A stretch of DNA of 64,000 nt, from the NCBI GenBank assembly GCA_034359265.1, contig CP136890.1:83973501-84037500 (forward strand), in the 5' to 3' direction. The stretch comes from Canna indica (Eukaryota; Streptophyta; Magnoliopsida; Zingiberales; Cannaceae). Positions 56,519-64,000 of this stretch are shown here, piece by piece (positions within the stretch are counted from its first letter, which is position 1; every line of letters starts with the position of its first letter). The notes beneath the pieces are model-generated. The model saw nothing but the letters and a program-made list of their open reading frames with translations, did no database searches and was not told the origin of the DNA. The translations under genes and the position numbers were made by a program.

Positions 56519-57155
56519 ACTACGTGGCAAAGCTAGAAATTAAAAGCAGAGGGCATACTCAAATCGACGGACGACTGATAATATTATAATTGATAAAATA
56601 ATTAAACATATTTTTTTAAAGATAATAAGTTATATTATATAGAACGATACATAAATATTATTCATACATAATTCATAAGTATAAAAAATATAACTTAAAG
56701 TCTTAAATTTTAAAAACTATAATTTTATTCAACAAATTTTTCAGTGTTGATAACATTGCATAATAATCTTATTATCACTAGTATTAAAAATCTTTCTAAA
56801 TCAATCTGATATGAGCCTATGAGGTTAGCGGGCTGTGTTGGACAGTGAGGCTTGCGTGCATGGTTGAGGCGCCAAAAATTATGCACACAACATACGAGTC
56901 TCAAGGGCAATAGAGAGTGGTGATGTGAGTGCGGGGATGAAGCAACTCAAACAACGTTGGTCGGGAGATGAGATAGAAATGAGAAATGAGGAAAAAATAA
57001 GGAATTAAATTAATTAACTTAATTAAACTAATAATAATACAAAAGATTTTATTTTAAAAAGAAAAAAAGGAAAATGTTATAATTTATAGGAGAGACAAAT
57101 TTGCCTTTTCTCCTACAAGATATATGCCCCCATTACTTCTATGTGGCTCTGCCCA
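56519..57155 (-). mobile_element. Deleted hAT relic (TTF/DUF4371 type)
   Basis: The left end CTACGTGGCAAAGCTAGAAA followed by GCAGAGGGCATAC, and the right end GCCCCCATTACTTC then GTGGCTCTGCCCATG, resemble the CAGTGGCGGAG...CTCCGCC termini of this clade. On the minus strand about 56815-56730 encodes IDLERFLILVIIRLLCNVIN, the end of the hAT dimerisation region. It aligns with the tail of the transposase at 6966 (GCATAATAGCCTCATTATC at 6999 against GCATAATAATCTTATTATC). The rest of the gene is gone. Limits are approximate. Confidence 0.55.
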
Positions 57156-57394
57156 TGGCCGGAGCATAGTCTACTCGAGCTTGAACCAAGTTATCCCAAC
57201 AAAAATAGAACCGTCCAAGAGTTGGATCAAGTCGAATTACCTTAGTGTCAAGCTCATGTTGCCTTCCTTTTTAAGTTCACTAGTAGGGTTCATGTGCATA
57301 GTTATGAGTCATCCACAATGGTCATTTAGTTGTTGCAATTAACGATATTATTGTTACAGATATTTTAAAAATATATCACTACTATAAATTGAGT

Positions 57395-57625
57395 CTTCAG
57401 CAACGGCTATCAGCAACGGTCGCTCAAGCGGTTGCAGATATGTTGTATATGCAACGTCTTTCTAACGAACACTGCAACGGCTTTCTAACGGACACGCGAG
57501 CTGTTGCCGATGATTTTAATTATCAGCAACGGCTTTCTAACGGACAAGTGAGCCGTTGCTGATGATAACTTATTAGCAACGGCTTTCTAACGGGCGAGTG
57601 AGCCATTGCTGATAAGTTTATATAG
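57395..57625 (+). repeat. Sub-terminal repeats of the second CACTA element
   Basis: TCAGCAACGGCTTTCTAACG and its inverted GAGCCGTTGCTGAT occur about five times in direct and inverted pairs. The motif is unrelated to the GACGCC motif of the first CACTA element, so the two belong to different families. Confidence 0.85.
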
Positions 57626-58355
57626 GTCGCAGATCGCGCCTGACCCTTCTTCCTCCCGCTGCTGCCGTCGCCGCCTCCTCCTCCCGCCTCTTGCCGCCGC
57701 TGTCGACGTCGACGACGCCGAGCTGCCGCTGTCGACGCTGCTGTCCATCCTCGACCGCCGATTTCAGGTATTCATCGCCTTCCGGCATCTCTCCCCGTTG
57801 CGGCCGGCGGGAAATCCGACCGAAACCCTATTTTTAGGGTTTCGGCTGGCGGCGATCGGCCGATGGCCGCCGCCGGAGCTTCAACAGTGTCCGGACACAC
57901 TGTCCAAACACTATACGCCGACCGGACTCCGGCGCCGGAAAGAGTATATTTATATATATTTTATTTTTTTATTTATATGTTAATTAATTGTTTAGATTAA
58001 TTATTTAATTTGTTAGATTAATTACTAGGATTTAGATTAATATTTAGGGTTTAGATTAATTTCGAAATTGTCCACTTCAGACGCGCGCCGGAATCGTCCA
58101 CTTCGGACGCGCGCTGGAATCATCGACTTCGGACTCTTGTCGAAATCGTCGAATTTGGACTCGTGTCGGAATTGTCCAATATGGACTCGAACTGTCTCGA
58201 AACATTTAGAAAATAATCATCCATCCGACGAGTTGATATGTTTCACGTACGCATCGACGAGTCGGATATGATTTAGCAAAACCTTAGATCCGTTCGGGGA
58301 TTGTATGTTCGTGTAAAAGAAGTAGATGATTTTTTATACGACGCACAATTCTTGA
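57626..58355 (+). other. GC-rich leader of the second CACTA element
   Basis: 57640-57945 is GC-rich and open in one frame, with CCTCGACCGCCGATTTCAG before a GTATTC donor-like site at 57768 and a palindrome AACCCTATTTTTAGGGTT (57825-57842). A second set of degenerate repeats with CGTCCACTTCGGACGCGCG lies at 58080-58200. I read this as untranslated leader and intron, since no protein family is evident. Confidence 0.45.
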
Positions 58356-58599
58356 ATTGTCCCTGATTGGACAATTTGGGAATATAGTTATTTGTACTGC
58401 ACTTACGTTCTTATTTTAACTGTTAACTAATTATTCTAAATTTCGACAACATCTCTCTTGTTCTCCGATACGCGCCCAGATGATATGCGTATTCGGAGAA
58501 CTGTAGGGAGATGCTGCCGAAATTTAGAATGAAGTTAGCGGTTAAAATAAGTACTTAGTGCAATATAAATAACAAAAATCCCAAATGGAATAGGACAAT
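58356..58599 (+). other. Long inverted repeat (foldback) in the leader of CACTA element 2
   Basis: Arms of about 115 bp (58356-58475 and 58486-58599) pair along most of their length around a loop of about 10 bases. Outer arm pairs include ACTGCACTTACG / CTTAGTGCAAT and TCTTATTTTAAC / GTTAAAATAAGT; the inner stem (58433-58530) pairs ATTCTAAATTTCG / CGAAATTTAGAAT, CATCTC / GAGATG and GTTCTCCGATACG / CGTATTCGGAGAAC. It lies about 50 bp upstream of the TNP2 start. The inner stem is homologous to the foldback at 23291-23490 in the other CACTA element. Shape and position would suit a MIR-like or siRNA precursor. Confidence 0.8.
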
Positions 58600-58647
58600 C
58601 TCACCTAAAGACATTAACCAAAGAAATTGTCATTGATTGATAGAATC

Positions 58648-61600
58648 ATGTTGGCTGATCGAAGTTGGATGTACCGACGTCTTGATCATGAAGCTTTAAC
58701 GAATGAGTTTCGATTAGGTGTAACGTACTTCCTAAATTTCGCCTATTCGAATCGGAATTTTGTTAGCATCGGTGATCAAATCCGATGTCCGTGCCGCATT
58801 TGTTCGAATGGACGATTTTTGGATCGAGAGACTGTCACTCTGCATCTATATAGCAAAGGATTTGCACCAAGATATTTTCTATGGACTTGTCACGGGGAGT
58901 CACGCGAAGTCGGGACGTCGAGCAATCCTATTGTTCAGACATATGGTGAATCTTCCTCTGCTGGTGCTTCTTCATCCAGTCAATCTAATCCCTATAGAAC
59001 TATGATACTTGATAGTCTTGGGGGTCAATTCCACCTGAATGATAATGTTGATCGGCCAGTTCTTCAGACATCAGTCCCACTAGATACTACAGCGGTTGAT
59101 ATCACAGAACTACAAACTGCGGTAGAGATTGAATTACCGAATAAAGAAGCTGCAGAATTTTACGAGATGTTGAAAGCTGCCGATGACCCTTTGTATGAGA
59201 ATTGTCCTAAATACACTAGGTTTTCAGCAATGACACAGCTCTTAAACATCAAGGCCGATTGTAATATCAGCGGAGTTGCGTATGATCGGATTGCTGGATT
59301 GATTAATGGAATGCTGCTTACTGATAACAAGTTTGAGCCAATTTTTTATAAGACTAAAAAGTTAATGAGAAAATTGGGGCTTGGGTACGAAAAAATACAC
59401 GCGTGGCAAAATAACTGCATTTTATATTATAAAGAAAATGTGCAGTTGGATAAATGCCCTGTATGTCAACATCCTCGTTACAAGGAGAAGAAATCGGTCC
59501 AACAAAAAAATATCCCGTTTAAGGTGGTTCGGTATTTTCCACTAACACCGAGGCTTCAAAGATTATTCATGTCGGAAAAGACAGCCCCCTACATGAGTTG
59601 ACATGCAAGAAGTCGTGATGATACAGTAATGACTCATCCATCTGACAGTGAAGCATAGAAATATTTGGATACATGTTATCCTTCATTTGCTAGGGATACT
59701 AGAAATATCAGATTGGGATTGTGCACAGATGGTTTTAATCCGTTTGGACATTCTGCAACTCCTTATTCAGTTTGGCCAGTGCTGCTGACAGTTTATAATT
59801 TGCCACCGTCAATGTGTATGAAAGATGAATTTATTTATCTTTCGATGATTATTCCGGGTCCTAAGGGTCCGCTGAAAAGAAATTGACATATTTCTCAAAC
59901 CCTTGATAGATGAATTGAAAACATTGTGGACTGAGGGAGCTGTCACTTATGATTGTCATCGGAAGCCAAACTTCAATTTAAAGGCTGCGGTCTTGTGGAC
60001 AATCAATGATTTCTCGGCGTACAGCATGTTGTCTGGTTGGAGCACTCACGGCCGACTCTCTTGTCTGTATTGTATGGAACACTCTAAATCAATTAGTCTT
60101 CAGAACGGACGAAAAATCTCATTCTTTGATTGTCATCGTCGATTCCTACCGGTTAATCATCAGTATCGAAGGAATCATAATAAATTTACTAAGGGCAGAG
60201 TCGAAAGAGATGGGCCACCACCGATGTTGTCTGGTGAACAAATGTTAGCACGTGTTTCAGCACTTCCAGATATAGTATTTGGTCGCAATGAAAGAGTGTC
60301 AGGTTTTGGCCAAACACATAACTGGGTGAAAAAAAAGTATCTTTTGGGAATTGCCCTATTGGAGTTCATTATTGATTCGACATAATTTAGATGTCATGCA
60401 CATTGAAAAGAATGTGTTTGATAATATTTTCAACACTTTGATGGATATTTCCGGAAAAACTAAAGATAATGTCAAAGCCCGACATGATATAAAAATACTT
60501 TGTAAAAGACCAGAGTTGGAGTTACAGGAGGTCAACGGACGATATCTGAAACCGAAGGCCCTATATGTGTTAAATAAACAACAGATCAAAGATGTTTGTC
60601 AATGGGTAAAAGAACTCAGATTACCCGATGGATATGCTTCAAACTTATCTCGATGTGTGAACGTCGATGATTGCAAAATATCAGGAATGAAGAGCCATGA
60701 TTGTCATGTATTCATGCAAAGATTACTTCCGATCGCATTTCGAGATCTTCTACCTGATAATATTTGGGGTCCGTTGACTGAATTAAGTATGTTTTTTAGA
60801 AACATCTGTGCAAATGTCCTTCGAGTCGAAGATATGTCAACACTTGAAAATAATATTGTTGAAATCATATGCAAGCTGTAGCAGTTTTTCCCTCCTGCAT
60901 TTTTTGACTCGATGGAGCATCTACCGATACACTTGGCATACGAGGCACGAGTTGGTGGCCCCGTTCAATATCGTGGATGTACTTATTTGAAAGATACATG
61001 AATCGTCTGAAGAAAAAAGTAAAGAACACCGCAGCTGTTGAATGATCAATATCTGAATCGTATATCATTCAAGAAATTTCAACATTCTGCTCATTTTACT
61101 TTGAATCGACAGTACATACAAGATTTTATCGTCTTCCACGTAACGACGACGGGGGTGTTCGACATTCAGATGGACGTTTAAATATATTTTGTCACTCTGG
61201 TCGTGCTTTTGGTTCTCGTCCATCTCGACACTTAAGTGAGGAAGAGTATCATTTGGCACACTTGTATGTATTACTCAATTGTCCAGATATTGAACAATTC
61301 ATTGAAATATTTGACATTGAGATGGTGCAAAAATACTCTATTCACAACGATGAAGAATTGGAGAGATTACGGAATCGTCATTTCCCTACTTGGATTCAGA
61401 CTTACAGCAAAGATCACAGAGCTGAAATAGATGAAAGAATATTTGAGTTTGTTAGTGGACCATCGCGACTTGTGTCATGCTATAGCGGATATTTTGTTAA
61501 TGGGTATAAATTTCACACGGTTGAATATGCATTTACAAAGAAGACGATGAATGCTGGGGTCTGTGTGAAAGGGACAACCTATGTTGAATGTGATATGGAT

Positions 61601-62131
61601 TTTTATGGATTGGTGGAAGAAGTGTTAGAGTTGCATTACTTCGGCTTGAAATCAGTTATTCTATTTAGATGTCATTGGTTCGATACAACAGAAAGGGGTA
61701 TGAAATTTCATCCAAAATACAAACTTGTTAAGGTTAATTACAAATCTAAATTGGCAGCAAATGAGCCTTTTATATTGGCATCACAAGCCAAACAAGTATA
61801 TTACGCAAAGTATCCAGCTCGAAATAAAGATAGAGCAGATTGGCGTGTAGTCTGTAAGACAAAAGGTAGAGGAAAAATTGATCCGATAGTATGAGAAAAT
61901 GAGCTGATACCTGATATGACACATGGTTTCTATCAAGAAGATGATCCTCCTGCTGTAGATCGTATTATTCCAATACTCGAGGATGCAGACACAACGTCAA
62001 TTCAATTAGAAGTTGAATATGCTGATGATGACGACCATGAAATTGAGGAAGCTGGAGATGAAGATGAAGAAGAGGAAGAAGAGGAAGAAGAGGAAGAATT
62101 CGAAGACTATTATTCAGATGATGAGGAATAA
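58648..62131 (+). pseudogene. TNP2-like CACTA transposase
   Basis: The ATG at 58648 opens MLADRSWMYRRLDHEALTNE and the transposase-associated domain (CPCRICSNGRFLDRETVTLH). The Tnp2 core follows with RLGLCTDGFNPFGHSATPYS, FSAYSMLSGWSTHGRLSCLY and LDVMHIEKNVFDNIFNTLMD. DUF4218 is near 60880-61000 (HLPIHLAYEARVGGPVQYR-like, frameshifted). DUF4216 is at 61600-61700 (LKSVILFRCHWFDTTERGMK). The C-terminus is a long acidic tail (EDEEEEEEEEEEEFEDYYSD). Breaks include TGA for Trp after APYMS (59599-59601), TAG for Trp near 59657, a frameshift near 59885 and others near 60360 and 61000. No activity is expected. Confidence 0.87.
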
Positions 62132-62206
62132 TTGTAAAGTATATATTTTATTAAATATATCTCTATTATTTATACAATAATCTGATTATATGTCTATTCG
62201 ACGGAT

Positions 62207-63720
62207 ATGTCTGGTCGTGGTTATCGTCATAGGAGAGCTTCGGAGTCTCCGATCGGTGAGACTCCTACACTTACTCATGCTGCTGATCCTCTTGTTGCTG
62301 ATCCTCATGCCGATGATACTGCCGAGGCTAGTACATCCAGACGCAAGCGGCCACGCGGGCCGAACAGGTGGCAGCCTCCATCAGCCACAGAGTCACGTAG
62401 ATTTATTAGCGTGATTGGGGAGCGGTAATATATCATGAATTATGAATCATTGCAAATTCATTATATCATAATATAATATTAAAATTTATTTTTGTTGTGC
62501 AGGTTCGAGCAAGAAGAAGTGCCGAGGAGCATTTCCTCTACTATTCGATGATACATGCACGGGGCATGGCCTACGTGGTCTCACGTGCCTAGCGAGCACG
62601 TCGACATGTTATGGCGCGAGTTTGAGGCACGTATTATTATTTTTTTACATGCATGATGATTAATATTGGTACTGATATTATTATTTTTCAGGCTCGCTTT
62701 ACATGGGCTGAGGACCAGAGGCCATTCATTTACGCTGCCTGGGAGGCTATTTCCCGTGCGAGGTACAACGGGCAGCTAGGGCAGGCTCGATCCCAGGCGA
62801 TGGCCCGAGCTGGGACCACTAACATCGCGGAGACTCGGGGGTACGCCTCCGATTGGATTACTCCGGATATATGGGACCTGCTCGTGGGAATATGGTCGAC
62901 GGATCGATGGCAGGAGGTTTCTCGGAATGCGGCTAGAAATCGCATATCGGGGGAGCAGCGCGTCACACCGGCGGCTCTGTTGCATTTGCAGTGCACGCGA
63001 ACCGTATGGTAAGTATACCTTTTAATTATATATTTTATTTGTTTCTATGTGTACTAATTAATGTATTTGTTTTGTAAATGTAGACGACGGTGTCGGATGA
63101 CGGGACTGTCCAGCGACCCTCCCCGATGGCGGTGTTTGAGCGGACTCACCGTCGAGCACATGGGACGGGGGAGTACATCGACAACCGCGCTGCATACATT
63201 TTGGTAACTATATATTTGTTTAAATTATTCATTATATATTTATAATTTAAGTTTTATGATAAATATTAAATAAAAAATCAAACTCGAGTAGGAGACCTAC
63301 AGCTAGATGGTGGTGCAGCGCGGGGGCACCCCCGAGGACTTTGACGCAACAACGTGGGTCGAGGCCGCAGGTGGCTGGGACCATGGCCGCGTATATTGCT
63401 TTGCAGATAGTGGTCATGCGCGAGCCGTACTAGGGCCACTTGGGGCACCGACCCCTCCGGTCGCTGGTGAGCGGCCGTCCACCTCTAGAACCAGTTATGA
63501 TCATAGTACCAGAATAAGGACTCTAGAGGAGACAGTCGCGCGTCAGAGTCAGATGATGGCGGAGATGCATGCTATGCTACGCAACATGTCAGGTCATCCC
63601 GAAGCAGGCATCTCTTCGGCCTCATCTAATCCATCGTCCTCGAGTCAGTCCACGCCGGTGTACACTCAAGCACTCCAGACCCCGCCATATGATCCTAACC
63701 ATCTCCCATCGTCATCGTGA
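62207..63720 (+). pseudogene. TNPA-like protein of the second CACTA element (Ptta/En/Spm family)
   Basis: Five exons can be placed: 62207-62424, 62503-62626, 62692-63003, 63084-63203 and 63292-63720. They encode MSGRGYRHRRASESPIGETP, then a glycan-free basic RKRPRGPNRW stretch, YMHGAWPTWSHVPSEHVDML, ARFTWAEDQRPFIYAAWEAI, QRPSPMAVFERTHRRAHGTG and MVVQRGGTPEDFDATTWVEA, finishing with a coiled coil (RIRTLEETVARQSQMMAEMH) and a Ser/Pro-rich tail. Breaks are TGA in exon 2 (62549-62551) and TAG early in exon 5 (63304-63306). The second intron would start with GC rather than GT. Expected role: binding the sub-terminal repeats. Confidence 0.78.
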
Positions 63721-64000
63721 GATTTTTTTATATTGACTTTGTTACTGAGATATTGGACTTGTTTAATTTATTTTGTTTGGATATTGATACTTTAATTTTG
63801 CATTTGAATATTTTTTATACTATTGTGGATAATTATCAATATAAATATAATTGTTTTGATGTATATCTTGGTGTATTTGTGATATGTGAATGAATGTGTG
63901 TATGAGTATATGTGTGTGTGAGTTATGTATCAGAATGTATCAATGTATCAATGAAAATTTTAAATTTTAAATTTTTTCGTTACCAGGTTCACATCATCAG
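63721..64000 (+). other. 3' untranslated part of the CACTA element, cut by window end
   Basis: AT-rich with GT/AT repeats (GTGTATGAGTATATGTGTGT near 63897). No further gene and no CACTA terminus before the end of the window. Confidence 0.5.

Larger units (their letters stand above)
57377..64000 (+). mobile_element. Second CACTA (En/Spm) transposon, 5' part; continues beyond the window
   Basis: It starts CACTACTATAAATTGAGTC at 57377, preceded by TAT as the probable 3-bp TSD. Sub-terminal repeats follow at once. The element then has a GC-rich leader, a foldback, a TNP2-like gene and a TNPA-like gene, all on the plus strand. The 3' terminus is not in the window. Both genes have nonsense mutations, so this copy is inactive. 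Confidence 0.9.

Noticed and set aside
57606..57983. 125-codon GC-rich ORF in the second CACTA leader
   Set aside because: It begins with a non-ATG codon region, contains a donor-like site, shows no domain, and lies where CACTA leaders are often GC-rich.

Overview
Nuclear DNA of a flowering plant. The evidence is spliceosomal genes with GT-AG introns, plant-only families (QALGGH zinc fingers with DLN repressor motifs, WAT1, CIPK, cytokinin dehydrogenase, polygalacturonase) and a full set of plant transposons. The cellular gene sequences are very GC-rich against an AT-rich background, a contrast that would fit a monocot, perhaps outside the grasses. That is an inference only; no species is claimed.

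Only three cellular genes look intact: IMP3 of the U3 snoRNP / SSU processome (42741-46225, four exons, 183 aa) and two tandem C2H2 zinc-finger repressors (47615-48259 and 54997-55401). A recent Ty1/copia element (48858-53521) sits between the two zinc-finger genes. A 56-aa ORF with a good TATA box (40939-41109) is a weaker candidate.

The rest is a nested transposon landscape. Left part: end of a hAT-like MITE (1-256); WAT1 transporter relic (300-685); a MULE with about 240-bp TIRs and a perfect 9-bp TSD, holding a broken transposase and a convergent GRF-zinc-finger pseudogene (2226-6265); a decayed TTF-type hAT (6840-9365 or beyond); AT-rich repeats; and an element filled with a GC-rich minisatellite (13594-15462). 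Centre-left: fragments of a CIPK kinase and a polygalacturonase lie head to head. The polygalacturonase exon is split by a 702-bp Pack-MULE carrying a cytokinin-dehydrogenase fragment, and a second CIPK pseudogene is split by an 8.5-kb CACTA element (17346-25832). Centre: a 7-kb ULP1/DUF1985-type MULE (26922-33885), a hAT with a tRNA-derived SINE inside its transposase (33933-37077), a GC-rich hAT MITE (37167-37661), a 1.3-kb Pack-MULE carrying an ARM-repeat/U-box-like fragment (38240-39572), another hAT MITE (40101-40521) and a foldback element (41231-41737). Right end: a hAT relic (about 56519-57155) and the 5' part of a second CACTA element (57377 to beyond the window).

The most unusual signal is a roughly 200-250-bp inverted repeat just upstream of the TNP2-like transposase in both CACTA elements. 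Its stem tip is recognisably the same sequence in the two, although the elements are otherwise diverged, so it looks like a conserved small-RNA precursor or control structure. Precise TSDs give the order of several insertions: Pack-MULE into polygalacturonase, CACTA into CIPK, and SINE into hAT.
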